A stretch of 64,000 bases of DNA from the NCBI GenBank assembly GCA_036500765.1, contig DASYBM010000015.1:1-64000 (forward strand), read 5' to 3'. A program made the position numbers and the translations under genes. The notes below the pieces were generated by a model. That model was not told where the DNA came from. It saw only the letters and a program-made list of their open reading frames with translations, and searched no databases. This document shows, piece after piece, positions 18,287-27,682 of the stretch. Numbering within the stretch: the stretch's first letter is position 1; each line of letters opens with the position of its first letter. Source of the DNA: Candidatus Sulfotelmatobacter sp. (GTDB lineage: Bacteria; Acidobacteriota; Terriglobia; Terriglobales; Acidobacteriaceae).

Positions 18287-21200
18287 ATGAAGTCGCAGTC
18301 CCTTTTCTTCTCTAGTGTCCTTGTGTCTTTTATTGCCATCATGTTCTTCGTTTTTTTCCTCTTTCCCACCCTGGGGCGGACGCAGTCACTCACCTCGGGC
18401 GACGTCGGAGGCACCGTCACCGACCCCAGCGGCGCCGCGGTTCCCAACGCAACCGTAACTCTAAAAAACAACGATACCGGTACCACTCAGACCGCCAACT
18501 CGAGCAGCACGGGAGCCTATCGTTTTGCCCTGCTGAATCCGGGCAGCTATAGCGTGTCCGCCACCGCTCCGGGTTTCCAAGGCTCGCAGCAAGTTGTTTC
18601 CGTCGCGGTCGGGCAAGCCAGCAGCGTCAACATCAAGCTCCAGGTCGCAACCTCGAGCACAACGGTCGAAGTCACCGCTCAGGGCTCGAATCTCCAGGTA
18701 GACAATGGCAATGTCTCGACCACGATCAGCCCCGAGATTGTCGCCAACATCCCGAACCCCGGCAATGATCTGACGTACTACGTGCAGACCGCCCCCGGCG
18801 CAACGATGAACACCCAAGCCGGTTACGGCAACAGCGCCACCTTCGGCATCTCCGCGACCTCGAATCTTTTTACCGTCGACGGCATGAATGAAAACGATCC
18901 ATTCCTCAATCTCAGCAATTCCGGAGCGACCAATCTTCTGCTCGGCGCCAACGACGTCCAGACTGCCACCGTGGTGAACAACGGCTACGCCGGAGAATAC
19001 GGCAGCCTTGCGGGAGCTAACGTAAACTTCGTGACCAAATCCGGCGGCAACAAGTTTCACGGCAATGCCGAATATTTCTGGAATGGCCGCGTGCTCAACG
19101 CCAACGACTGGTTCCTGAACAATAGCGGCACGCCTCGATCCTTCGACAACGCCAATCAATGGGCGGCTTCGCTGGGAGGGCCGATCATTAAGAACAAGAC
19201 CTTTTTCTTTGTCGATACCGAAGGTTTACGCCTCCTGATTCCGACTTCTCAACCGGTCTACATTCCGAGTCCTCAGTTTCAGGCGGCGACTCTCGCCAAA
19301 ATTCCGTCCTCGGAGACTTCGTTCTACAATCAGATTTTTTCCATCTATAACAGCGCTCCCGGAGCTTCGCGCGCGGCGAACACTCTTCCCGCAGGGGGTT
19401 GCGATGGATCTGTCACTCTCGCCGGAAGCGCACCCTGCGCGCTCCAGTTTCAGTCCAATGCCACGAACCTGACGACCGAATGGTTGATGACCGCTCGCGT
19501 GGACCAGAACTTCGGCAGCAGGGATCGCGCGTTTATTCACTTCCGTACCGACCACGGACTTCAGGCGTCGGTCACCGATCCTCTTACTCCCGTGCTCAAC
19601 GCGCAGAGTGTTCAGCCGCAATACGAGGGTCAACTTCAGGAGACTCATCAGGTGGGAGTAAACGCCATCAACCAATTCATCCTGGCCGGCTCCTGGTATG
19701 GCGCAGTGTTTGGTCCTCCCAGTCTGGGTAAAGCTACGTCTCTGATGCCTTACGACCTGTTCTTTTCCGGCAATCAATTCAGTTCGCCCGGCAGTCCTCT
19801 CGGAACCACCTTGTATTCATCGTGGCCGCAGGGGCGCAATGTCACGCAGTATCAGGTCTCCGATGACTATTCCTGGCAGAGGGGCAGTCACTCTCTGAAG
19901 TTCGGCGCGAACTATCGCCGCAACGACATCACCGACTACACCCCGGGTGGATTCCTCGGAACCATCCCTCTCGCCGTTTTCAATTCTCAGAGCAGTTTCA
20001 ACGCCGGCAGCGCGGATGTATTTGAGCAGGGCTTCGCCAGCCGCCCCACAGAACCTCTCGCGCTCTATAGTCTTGGCCTCTATGCGCAAGACGAATGGGC
20101 CATCCTGCCGCACTTGAAAGTCACGCTCTCATTGCGTGCCGAACATAACTCCGATCCCGTCTGCCAAACCAATTGCTTTGCTCGTCTCACGAATTCATTC
20201 CTCGATGTATCCCACGACCCATCTCAGCCGTACAATCAAGCGATCCAAACTGGCCTGAACCAGGCGCTCCCGAATTACCAGAGCATCAGTTGGGAACCCC
20301 GAGTCGGATTCGCGTGGCAGCCCCTGGGTCGAGGCACTACCGTCATCCGCGGCGGAGCTGGAATATTCTCCGACATCTTCCCTGGAACCATCGCCAGCTC
20401 CTTCGACACCAATCCGCCGTTGAAAAATACCTTCGTCACGACAGGCCTGCTCGCCCCAGGCGTCACTGGCAACGCTCAGTCGCTAGCGCAATCGTCCAAC
20501 GCCGCCTTCGTTTCCGGTTTTAACTCTGGGCAGACTCTCGCGCAGATTTCCGCGGCTCTGCCGTTCTTTAGCCCACCCACCCTCACCAGCTCGGCGCACC
20601 GCATTCAATATCCCACCTATCAGGAATGGAACCTGGAAGTGCAGCAGGCAATCGGATCCAAAATGTCGCTCAGCATCAATTACGTCGGCAATCATGGCTC
20701 CGATCTAGCAGCCACCAATGCCGGCTTCAATGCATACTGCGGAGCCGCGTGCCTCTCGGCAGTGAGTACCGCCGAGGGTCTTTTGACTCCCATTGCTTCA
20801 TTCACCGGCTTGCCTGCGGCCGCTCCCGATTCGCGCTTCAGCACCGTCACCGAAGTCGGCAATTACGGCGTCTCCAACTACAACGGCTTAACCGCTTCAT
20901 TCACGCGCCATGTTTCCAGCGCCTTCCAGGTGCAGGCTTCGTTCACCTGGAGTCACGCCCTCGACGACATCTCCAACGGCGGCTTCCTGCCCTTTAACTT
21001 CGACACCAACACCAGCATCTTAACGCCGCAGAATCCCTATAACTTCCGCCAATACAATTACGGCAACGCCGATTACGACGTCCGCAAGCAGGCCAATCTC
21101 AGCTACGTCTATCACACTCCGAAACTCAGTAATCGGGCTTTGGATCTGCTGGCCGACTGGACTGTTTCCGGCACGCTCTTCGTGCGCTCGGGGCTCCCCT

Positions 21201-21685
21201 TCACCGCCATTGATGGCACCGCCGGTGGGGTCTTGTCCGGTTTCAATTACGCGAACACGATCTTCGCCGATTCCTCGGTGGGACCGCTCTCTTGCAGCTC
21301 CTCGAATGTCTTCAATACCTTCGTGACCACGACACCGTGCATGACCCCTTCGGAATTTACTTCACCGATCGGCCCCGGTGGCATCGGCTCCTACGGCAAC
21401 CAGCGCCGCAACCAGATCTATGGACCTGATTACTTCGACACGGACCTGACACTGATGAAGAACTTCCGCATTCCGCACTGGGAGGGCGCTGAATTCCAAA
21501 TCGGCGCACAGGCCTTCAACATCCTCAACCATCCCAACTTCGATCAGCCGATCGGGAACATCTCGGACTCCCAGTTCGGCTACAGCGTGCGCGCGGTGGC
21601 AACTCCCACCAGCATCTTCGGCTCATTCCTGGGCGCCGACGCCTCGCCGCGCTCTCTCCAGATTCGCGCTCAACTCCGGTTCTAG
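18287..21685 (+). CDS. TonB-dependent receptor, Oar-like, with carboxypeptidase-regulatory domain
   Basis: This 1132-residue outer-membrane protein is of the type greatly expanded in Acidobacteriota. A signal segment (about residues 1-33) is followed by a carboxypeptidase-regulatory beta-sandwich (VGGTVTDPSGAAVPNATVTL, about 40-125). A plug region has the FTVDGMNENDPFL motif, and then comes a large beta-barrel ending in LQIRAQLRF with the terminal phenylalanine used in barrel assembly. GGAGGA precedes the ATG at good spacing. Substrate unknown; uptake of polymers or siderophores is usual for the superfamily. No TonB/ExbBD genes are near. A clear terminator follows. Confidence 0.95.
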   Translation: MKSQSLFFSSVLVSFIAIMFFVFFLFPTLGRTQSLTSGDVGGTVTDPSGAAVPNATVTLKNNDTGTTQTANSSSTGAYRFALLNPGSYSVSATAPGFQGSQQVVSVAVGQASSVNIKLQVATSSTTVEVTAQGSNLQVDNGNVSTTISPEIVANIPNPGNDLTYYVQTAPGATMNTQAGYGNSATFGISATSNLFTVDGMNENDPFLNLSNSGATNLLLGANDVQTATVVNNGYAGEYGSLAGANVNFVTKSGGNKFHGNAEYFWNGRVLNANDWFLNNSGTPRSFDNANQWAASLGGPIIKNKTFFFVDTEGLRLLIPTSQPVYIPSPQFQAATLAKIPSSETSFYNQIFSIYNSAPGASRAANTLPAGGCDGSVTLAGSAPCALQFQSNATNLTTEWLMTARVDQNFGSRDRAFIHFRTDHGLQASVTDPLTPVLNAQSVQPQYEGQLQETHQVGVNAINQFILAGSWYGAVFGPPSLGKATSLMPYDLFFSGNQFSSPGSPLGTTLYSSWPQGRNVTQYQVSDDYSWQRGSHSLKFGANYRRNDITDYTPGGFLGTIPLAVFNSQSSFNAGSADVFEQGFASRPTEPLALYSLGLYAQDEWAILPHLKVTLSLRAEHNSDPVCQTNCFARLTNSFLDVSHDPSQPYNQAIQTGLNQALPNYQSISWEPRVGFAWQPLGRGTTVIRGGAGIFSDIFPGTIASSFDTNPPLKNTFVTTGLLAPGVTGNAQSLAQSSNAAFVSGFNSGQTLAQISAALPFFSPPTLTSSAHRIQYPTYQEWNLEVQQAIGSKMSLSINYVGNHGSDLAATNAGFNAYCGAACLSAVSTAEGLLTPIASFTGLPAAAPDSRFSTVTEVGNYGVSNYNGLTASFTRHVSSAFQVQASFTWSHALDDISNGGFLPFNFDTNTSILTPQNPYNFRQYNYGNADYDVRKQANLSYVYHTPKLSNRALDLLADWTVSGTLFVRSGLPFTAIDGTAGGVLSGFNYANTIFADSSVGPLSCSSSNVFNTFVTTTPCMTPSEFTSPIGPGGIGSYGNQRRNQIYGPDYFDTDLTLMKNFRIPHWEGAEFQIGAQAFNILNHPNFDQPIGNISDSQFGYSVRAVATPTSIFGSFLGADASPRSLQIRAQLRF

Positions 21686-21705
21686 GCGCGACCTCCCAAC
21701 ACTCG

Positions 21706-21735
21706 CGGCCCGGTTCTCCACCGGGCCGTTTTTTT
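21706..21735 (+). terminator. Intrinsic terminator of the TonB receptor gene
   Basis: A 9-bp GC-rich stem (CGGCCCGGT with ACCGGGCCG) and a short loop are followed by seven T residues. Confidence 0.93.
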
Positions 21736-21793
21736 CGGATCGAACTCAGACGTCGAACGCATTCGACGAACTCGCCCAACCAGTTCTTTTCCA

Positions 21794-23587
21794 CTACGGC
21801 TTGCATTGCGCAGGATTCTCGCTCAGGTGCGCCAGCAACTCTTTCGCCTTCCCGTAATCCGGATTGAACTCCAGCACCTGCTCTACATACCGCCGCGCAA
21901 TCTCTTTTTGCCCTGCCGCGCAGAACACCATCGCCAAGTCCATCCCGATCGCACTTCGATACGGCACTCTCACAAACGCTCCCTGCCACAACTCTACCGC
22001 CCTCCGCAGGTTCCCCGACCGTGCCTCCAACACGCCGAGATTCGCTGCCGCGTCATTCTCCAAGGGATCGATCTTCAGCGCCCGCTCATATAGCTCATGC
22101 GCCTGTTTCTCGCGGCCATGAGCTTGCTCCACAAACCCCAAAGCCGCCAGTAACACCGGATCCTCCGGCCTCTCGATTACAGCTTTGCGCAAATAGCCAT
22201 CCGCCCGCCGCCCCGCGCCTTCCACATTGCGCAGCGCCAGAGTCTCCCAGGCCAGCGCGAAATCGCGGCTAGTCGCAAGCGATGAGTCACTCTCCGGAAA
22301 AGCGATCAGCGGCGCACCGGGCGTTCCCCGCACTTCTAGACGCGGCAGCGGCGCCTCTTTGGGATTTCGCTGGATACGGTGGTCCGTCGCCTCCGTGTGC
22401 GCCACGTCTTTACTTGGCAATGCCGGCATATGGCAAGCCGTACAGTCTGGCTTGTCGGGATGATGCTGGGCTGCAAATTTTTCTTCATGACACGCCAGGC
22501 ATTTGCTCCGGTAGTATGCCGCCTTCTGCGCCGCCTCCGGCTCTTTATGCGGATCGTGGCAACTTCCGCACCACATCTTGTCGCCTGACCTGATTTTGCA
22601 CATACTCTCCGACAGCGCCTCAAACTGGCTGAGTCCCTGCGGCCTCTGCGGCTCGGTTCCGCTGAGAAGAAAATAGTGAATGTAGTCCGAAAGTTTTTCC
22701 CCCGGCTGAAACTGGTACGTGCGTTTCCCCGGTTGCTCCACCGCGACTGCGCCCTCGAAGTGACACTCCATGCAGATCGCATCGCGGCGGTCGGGAGAGA
22801 GCTTCGCGGGATTTACAATCATCCCCTTGTCTTGGCCCTTGTCTTGGTCTTGGCCCTTGTCTTGGTCTTGGCCCTTTCTTTCGCCATGTCCTTCGCCCGT
22901 GCCGTGGCAGCGCTCGCAAGTGATGCCGCCATGCAGAAACGGTTTCCCGGAAAATTTGTTGTCCGTCCCCGTCACCGGCGGTTGCAGCCCGCTGGTGTGG
23001 CAATTCAGGCAATCCACATATGCCGGCAAGTTCATTGGCACCTCGCTCGCCTCGGTGTACGCTGGCGTCATATTCCATCGCCCTTCCTGCGAATACCAGT
23101 TAATCGGAGCCTCAAATAAAAAATCGTCGCTCGAAAACAGATACGTCCGCCCTTTCACTCCCGAGCCGATGAAATAAGAAAGCTCGCGCTCCCCGCGAAA
23201 GCCGGTCTCCCCCGCCCGCTCGTAGCTCATCCATGCCTGGCCGTTCTGCTTGTAGATTCGGTAGCGAATGCCCGAAGGCTTATGGGTGAACTCGCCGGTG
23301 ATCAATGCCTCGCTGGCAGCGCCACTCGCCCCGGCCATCACTGTTTTCTGGTAGGTCCGGTAGATTTCGGAGTGGCACGAGGCGCAGGCCTCGCTGCCCC
23401 CTTCTGCTTTCACTTTCCGGTTAGTGCTGGAGTTTGTTGTCGCGGCCCTGGTCGGATGAGAATCGGCCGGATTCGCGATCGCCGAATTCGGGCTCGTCTG
23501 GTTGGGATTGTTTGGACTCTGTCCAGAACCTCTGCCAATCAGGAAGGTGGCAAGGAACAGGCCCGCGATTGCCCACTGAAGACGCAT
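21794..23587 (-). CDS. Multiheme c-type cytochrome with C-terminal TPRs
   Basis: The 597-residue exported protein starts with MRLQWAIAGLFLATFLIGRG. Seven CXXCH heme motifs are visible: CASCH, CLNCH, CERCH, CMECH, CGSCH, CLACH and CTACH. Extra histidines (EATDHRIQ) are typical of cytochrome c554/NrfB-like folds. From about residue 440 on there are TPR-like repeats (RAIGMDLAMVFCAAGQKEIARRYVEQV). Between hemes three and four lies a Lys/Asp/Gln repeat (GQDQDK units). It probably carries electrons in the periplasm; the partner is unknown. It is convergent with the TonB receptor gene. Confidence 0.93.
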   Translation of the reverse strand: MRLQWAIAGLFLATFLIGRGSGQSPNNPNQTSPNSAIANPADSHPTRAATTNSSTNRKVKAEGGSEACASCHSEIYRTYQKTVMAGASGAASEALITGEFTHKPSGIRYRIYKQNGQAWMSYERAGETGFRGERELSYFIGSGVKGRTYLFSSDDFLFEAPINWYSQEGRWNMTPAYTEASEVPMNLPAYVDCLNCHTSGLQPPVTGTDNKFSGKPFLHGGITCERCHGTGEGHGERKGQDQDKGQDQDKGQDKGMIVNPAKLSPDRRDAICMECHFEGAVAVEQPGKRTYQFQPGEKLSDYIHYFLLSGTEPQRPQGLSQFEALSESMCKIRSGDKMWCGSCHDPHKEPEAAQKAAYYRSKCLACHEEKFAAQHHPDKPDCTACHMPALPSKDVAHTEATDHRIQRNPKEAPLPRLEVRGTPGAPLIAFPESDSSLATSRDFALAWETLALRNVEGAGRRADGYLRKAVIERPEDPVLLAALGFVEQAHGREKQAHELYERALKIDPLENDAAANLGVLEARSGNLRRAVELWQGAFVRVPYRSAIGMDLAMVFCAAGQKEIARRYVEQVLEFNPDYGKAKELLAHLSENPAQCKP

Positions 23588-23784
23588 TGCTTCCCGTGAT
23601 TCTAGCCGAACTTTTCGGAAGTGGTGGGGAAGCGCAGCCGTTTTTCAGGCAGAGCGACGGCCTTGTCTCCGGAAAAACGGCCTATCCCGCCCCTTGAAGC
23701 ACCCGACTCACCGGCAAGGGGAAAGTTTTTCTAAAATGCGGTACTCTAGCGCAACGGCTGGAACCGCCGAGGGGGAGGTTCTCG

Positions 23785-24177
23785 TTGGGCTTCGTCATTG
23801 ATTTCGACGCCGGAAACAGACTGCTTCGCGTCACTGTGAAAGGCAACCTCGACGACGAGATTCTCCTCCACGCCTACGAATCGATCGAACGATATGTCGC
23901 CTCTCACCCACCCTGTCGCGGGCTGGTTGACCTTTCCGCAGTCACGAAGTTTGAAGTTTCCAGCAAGGGCGTGCGTGCGCTGGCACGGCGTCCTCCCGCC
24001 ATCCCGCACGGAGAAATGCGGATCGTTGTCGCCCCTCTCGACTCGGTATACGGTATGGCGCGCATGTTTCAGATTCTCGGCGAACTGACCCGTCCCGATC
24101 TCCACGTGGTTCGTACGGTCGAGGAAGCCTTCCGTTTACTGCAAGTGGAGTCGCCGGAATTTCGCATCATCGATTAG
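23785..24177 (+). CDS. SpoIIAA/STAS-like protein
   Basis: The 130-residue protein begins VIDFDAGNRLLRVTVKGNLDDEILL, the typical first strands and helix of SpoIIAA-like/STAS-fold proteins. CRGLVDLSAVTKFEVSSKGVRALA is the helix-strand segment that follows. The start is TTG, well supported by GGGGGAGG six bases upstream; no ATG fits. No phosphorylatable serine can be assigned with certainty. No anti-sigma or kinase gene lies nearby. It converges on the small zinc-protein gene at 24235-24429, with paired CAGATAATTGATTAT-like direct repeats between them. Confidence 0.75.
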   Translation: MGFVIDFDAGNRLLRVTVKGNLDDEILLHAYESIERYVASHPPCRGLVDLSAVTKFEVSSKGVRALARRPPAIPHGEMRIVVAPLDSVYGMARMFQILGELTRPDLHVVRTVEEAFRLLQVESPEFRIID

Positions 24178-24234
24178 AATTTCAGATAATTGATTATCAG
24201 ATAATCGATTAAAGGATGCGGACTTGAACACGCG

Positions 24235-24429
24235 TCAACCTGCTCGTCGCGAGGCTCGCTGATCACCGTCTCCATTGGTTCTTGCCTTCGCATTTTGCCT
24301 CAGTCGAGCGCAATAGCAGTCTTCATGGACTGCTTGGCCCTGTTCGTCTGTATTTGCCGTTTCCAGGCACACAGGTTTCTTGCAGATCGTACAATGGAGA
24401 AGGCCCGGCATCGACGACGAGTCGACCAT
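24235..24429 (-). CDS. Small CxxC zinc-binding protein
   Basis: About 64 residues with CTICKKPV near the start and HEDCYCARL further on, a probable single zinc site (C-x2-C, then H/C-x-x-C). The ATG at 24429 is preferred because GGGGAG stands eight bases upstream; a TTG at 24447 would overlap it. The layout (CxxCxKPV, then a Asp/Glu-rich turn, then AVHEDCY) is common in small uncharacterised acidobacterial proteins. Function unknown. Confidence 0.65.
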   Translation of the reverse strand: MVDSSSMPGLLHCTICKKPVCLETANTDEQGQAVHEDCYCARLRQNAKARTNGDGDQRASRRAG

Positions 24430-24486
24430 CTCAAAGTCTCCCCACAACTTATGAATTCCAATGTAAAGAGGTCCTAATTCGGATCG

Positions 24487-24741
24487 TCAAAGAAAACGTA
24501 GCCCTGCACACTTGCTGCAAGTGCACTGAAAGAGTGGATTCGAAGCCATGTCCACGTGTGCGCAGCGGGAGCAGATGTGCCCCTCCGCCTGATCCAGCTC
24601 CGCCATCGCCCTGAACTCGCCGGCCTCGACGCAGTACGGGCAGCGGATCACTCTCGCTTTTATCCGAACTCCTTCCCCGTCGAGGCGTGGGTTCGGCAAA
24701 ATGTACGATTTGATTTGAGTTGGTTTCCTGGCTTCACTCAC
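24487..24741 (-). CDS. Small zinc-ribbon protein
   Basis: The 84-residue protein has cysteine pairs RCPYC, HICSRC and CTCSKC, enough for two zinc sites. The N-terminal third is basic and lacks cysteine (MSEARKPTQIKSYILPN). No catalytic domain. It is on the same strand as the other small zinc protein, 57 bp upstream of it, so both may share a transcript. It is divergent from the Crp/Fnr gene, and the 225-bp spacer carries a candidate operator. Function unknown; nucleic-acid or protein binding would fit. Confidence 0.7.
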   Translation of the reverse strand: MSEARKPTQIKSYILPNPRLDGEGVRIKARVIRCPYCVEAGEFRAMAELDQAEGHICSRCAHVDMASNPLFQCTCSKCAGLRFL

Positions 24742-24826
24742 AGGCTCACCCCGACGGCTACTTTTTCTGCGTTACTGGAATGTTACGCTCCGCTCCGCCA
24801 GACCGTCTGCACGCTGCGCATCCTAC

Positions 24827-24848
24827 GTATGTTCGTCAACGTACATAC
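24827..24848. promoter_or_regulatory. Candidate operator between the zinc-ribbon and Crp/Fnr genes
   Basis: GTATGT and ACATAC form a perfect 6-bp inverted repeat with a 10-bp spacer, in the divergent promoter region. It does not match the CRP or FNR consensus. Confidence 0.3.
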
Positions 24849-24965
24849 AGATAGATAAAAGAAGTGTAGGTTGGATTGTCTCGTTCAGCATCGTTCCGCC
24901 ATAGGCCATCTGGCAACGGTTCCGTGCGAAATCAGACGACCGACTTTCGCTTTTAAGGAGCGCGT

Positions 24966-25748
24966 TTGGCTAGAGTTGCTCTCCCTCGTTCGCTTAGAGC
25001 TCCGAAGCTGTCTACCGATAAAGCATCTGACAAAGAAGACGGAGATGGCAGAGACATAGGAAATGTCATTCTGCGGGACCTTCCCCGTAGGGAAGCCGCA
25101 CAACTGTTCCCGGCGCTCGAATTCGTCCGCCTCAAGCTGCATCAGGTTTTGCACGAGCCCAGCGAGGCCATTCGCTCAGGCTACTTTTTAAATAACGGAC
25201 TCGGCTCCGTCCTTACCATTCAGCCCGATGGCAAGAGCGTCGAAGTCGGCCTCATCGGGAAAGAAGGATTCATCGGTGTTCCGATCGTCTTCGGATTCAA
25301 GACCAGCGGTCTCCGCGTGGTCACCCAGGGCGATGGCACCGCGTATCGAGTCGACGTAGATACTCTGCTCAGAATCCTGCCCGACTGCCCGGAACTTGAA
25401 AAACACTTGCAGCAGTTTGCCATGATGCTCGGGATGCAGTCGACACAACTCGCTGCGTGCAACCGTCTGCACGGCGTCACCGAACGCCTGGCGCGCTGGC
25501 TCTTGATGAGCCACGACCGCATCGGGGGTGCCCATCTGCCCTTGACTCAGGAATTTCTATCGCAAATGCTCGGCACTCGCCGGGCCAGCGTGACCGTGGC
25601 GGCCGGCGCGCTCCAGAGGGCCGGCATGATTCAGTATTCCCGCGGCAGCGTCCGCATCCTGAACCGCCAGAAGCTCGAACAATCCGCCTGCGACTGCTAC
25701 CAAGCCATCGAACGCCAAAAACAAAAATGGCAAGCCGAAGCGGTCTAG
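24966..25748 (+). CDS. Crp/Fnr-family transcriptional regulator
   Basis: A 260-residue regulator with an N-terminal cyclic-nucleotide-binding-type beta-roll (about 45-150; LIGKEGFIGVPIVFG in the conserved jelly-roll). The C-terminal winged helix (about 180-235) has recognition segment LTQEFLSQMLGTRRASVTVAAGAL. No N-terminal cysteine cluster as in FNR, and the cAMP-binding arginine signature is not clear, so the ligand is unknown. The start is TTG, supported by AAGGAG five bases upstream. The first 45 residues are basic and low-complexity. It is divergent from the zinc-ribbon gene. Confidence 0.9.
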   Translation: MARVALPRSLRAPKLSTDKASDKEDGDGRDIGNVILRDLPRREAAQLFPALEFVRLKLHQVLHEPSEAIRSGYFLNNGLGSVLTIQPDGKSVEVGLIGKEGFIGVPIVFGFKTSGLRVVTQGDGTAYRVDVDTLLRILPDCPELEKHLQQFAMMLGMQSTQLAACNRLHGVTERLARWLLMSHDRIGGAHLPLTQEFLSQMLGTRRASVTVAAGALQRAGMIQYSRGSVRILNRQKLEQSACDCYQAIERQKQKWQAEAV

Positions 25749-25872
25749 GACCGATTTTCGTGGAGGAGCGGCCCTCGTGGAAGATCGGCCCTTCAGGGCT
25801 GCGTCAGCCGTGGCCATGATGGAGGGCTTTAGCCCTGGGGCCACCTGCCGTTCACAATGCCGCTTCCAAAGG

Positions 25873-25901
25873 AAAAAAGGCGCCGGAAAGATTCCGGCGC
25901 C
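25873..25901 (-). terminator. Intrinsic terminator of the AAA+ gene
   Basis: A perfect 10-bp stem (GGCGCCGGAA with TTCCGGCGCC) and 3-nt loop is followed on the minus strand by TTTTTT. It lies 58 bp past the AAA+ stop codon. Confidence 0.9.
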
Positions 25902-25958
25902 GGAGTGACATACGACTCGCGAGATGCGGTCAAGCGAGAAGGGTAAAACTCACAAGAC

Positions 25959-27131
25959 TTATTTGCTCTCCGCCACCGAAGGCGAAGGGCCGGTGCCGAA
26001 GTCGCGGCGATTGTTCACCGCCGTACGCGCCGCCCTGACATTCGGCTGGCTCGCGGCCGCTGCTCCGTAGCGCTCCAGCAGCACCGGAGCCATTGTGTTC
26101 TCGGCTTCTTTCACGAAGATCATCTTGTTCTGCGAAGCCATGTCCACGCGGACGAAATCTCCCAGCTTCACCTGACCGGTCGCGACCAGGTTCGCCAGCG
26201 GGAAAACCAGATTGCGCTCGATCGCGCGCTTCAAGTGCCGCGCCCCATACCGCGGGTCTGTGCCTTCCTTCAGCAAATACTCTTTCACCGCCGGCGTGCA
26301 GTTGAAGACGAACTGGTTCGTGCCCGCCGCCATCAGCACGCGCTGCTGCACCATCCCAAGTTCAATGTCCAGAATCTGCGACAGATGCTCATCGCGCAGC
26401 GTCTTGAACACCACCGTCTTGTCGATGCGGTTCATGAACTCCGGCGTAAATTTGCGCCGCGCCGCTTCCACCGCGGTGCGCTGAATCTTGTCGTCGAACG
26501 ATCCGTTGACTTCCACGACTTTCGGAGCGAAGCCGAATCCGCCATCCACCAGATCGGTCATTTCCGATGCGCCCAGATTCGACGTCATGATGATGATGCA
26601 CTGCGACATGTCCACGCGGCGGTTGTCGCCCAACGTCAGTGTCGCTTTGTCGAGAATTCCCAGCAGCAATTGCCACAGCGAATCCGACGCCTTCTCAATT
26701 TCGTCAAACAGCAGAATCGACAGTTTCAGCTTTTCCGTGAACCACTGGTTCAGCGCTTCCTGAGTGAGCAGAGGATGCGTCTCGCGATGTCCCAAATATC
26801 CCGGAGGCGAACCAATCAACTTTGCAATCTCGTGCGAATGCTGGAACTCCGCGCAGTCAATCTTGATGCATGCCCGCGAGTCCCCGAACAACGCCTCGGC
26901 CATGGCCTCGACCACGCGAGTTTTACCGGATCCCGTGGGCCCCAGAAACAGCAGGTTCCCCACCGGACGCCCCGGCGCATTCAGCCCCGCCAGAAACATC
27001 TGATATATCTCGACGACCTTCTCTACGGCTGCGTCCTGCCCCACAATGCGGCGGCGTAGCGCGGCATCAAACTCTCCAGCATCGTTGCTGCGGCGGTTCG
27101 GATCGAGCACTGTTGCGAGATTCGTTCTCAT
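25959..27131 (-). CDS. Single-module AAA+ ATPase of the ClpA/ClpB D2 type
   Basis: The 390-residue protein has Walker A GPTGSGKT (about 64-71), a pore-loop-like SPPGYLGH, Walker B ILLFDEIEKA, the sensor-1 segment IIMTSNLG, an arginine-finger region MNRIDKTVVF and the sensor-2 GARHLKRAI. This matches only the second AAA module plus the C-terminal small domain of ClpA/ClpB. The N domain, first AAA module and middle coiled coil are missing. No ClpP-binding IGF/L loop was recognised, so it may be a remodelling ATPase rather than a protease partner. ATG start without a strong ribosome binding site. Confidence 0.88.
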   Translation of the reverse strand: MRTNLATVLDPNRRSNDAGEFDAALRRRIVGQDAAVEKVVEIYQMFLAGLNAPGRPVGNLLFLGPTGSGKTRVVEAMAEALFGDSRACIKIDCAEFQHSHEIAKLIGSPPGYLGHRETHPLLTQEALNQWFTEKLKLSILLFDEIEKASDSLWQLLLGILDKATLTLGDNRRVDMSQCIIIMTSNLGASEMTDLVDGGFGFAPKVVEVNGSFDDKIQRTAVEAARRKFTPEFMNRIDKTVVFKTLRDEHLSQILDIELGMVQQRVLMAAGTNQFVFNCTPAVKEYLLKEGTDPRYGARHLKRAIERNLVFPLANLVATGQVKLGDFVRVDMASQNKMIFVKEAENTMAPVLLERYGAAAASQPNVRAARTAVNNRRDFGTGPSPSVAESK

Positions 27132-27682
27132 AAAGTGATTGCCAGGAGATTCTAGCCGGAGATGTCAGCCGGGCTCCCGGTAATTTTTCCCTTTCGTGAG
27201 GCCGCCATTTCGTCGGCTCTTCGTTCTCTAATTTTCCGGAAGTCTTAACCCCTACTCTCTGGTCTATTCTGGAAGCATTCACCAGTTCAGTTCAGCTTCC
27301 AGCATCCGGCTGCCAAGGAAATAAGCAACCGGCTGGCCACGTCCCGACGGCGTTCTGTAATCTTTGCAACACAAACAAATATTGCGACTTAGCGCAACTC
27401 CACCCGTCTTCTCCACTCCCCAACTAGGAACCTCAACACCTCAAAGAGCAAACCTTTGCACCATCAAGGAAGGAATGTGGCGAGCAGCCTGCCCTGAGCC
27501 TGTCGAAGGGGCCGAGGCCAAGCAGCCTTGGTACGGGCACGAAATTCCCACCGCGCTCTTGCACCAACTGAGAACTGAGACTAAGAACTTCGTCTTTCCC
27601 AACCGTGTTACATCCCCCGTAACTAGCACGCCACCCAACCCGCGGCTACTATCGCACACAGGTAGGCTTTTGGGAGGAACGC
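27132..27682. other. 551-bp spacer with a degraded repeat
   Basis: No credible gene. At 27490-27515 a piece resembling the CCTGAGC-CGAAGG repeat family is present. The last 20 bp hold GGGAGG, the ribosome binding site of the next gene. No promoter was identified with confidence. Confidence 0.45.

Noticed and set aside
18148..18486. Minus-strand ORF at the TonB receptor start
   Set aside because: Overlaps the signal peptide and regulatory domain of the receptor; no independent support.
22820..22885. Cytochrome gene repeat as a CRISPR
   Set aside because: The repeat is in frame within a heme protein and has no unique spacers.
24827..24848. CRP or FNR binding site
   Set aside because: The inverted repeat GTATGT-10-ACATAC does not match TGTGA-6-TCACA or TTGAT-4-ATCAA; kept only as an unassigned candidate operator.
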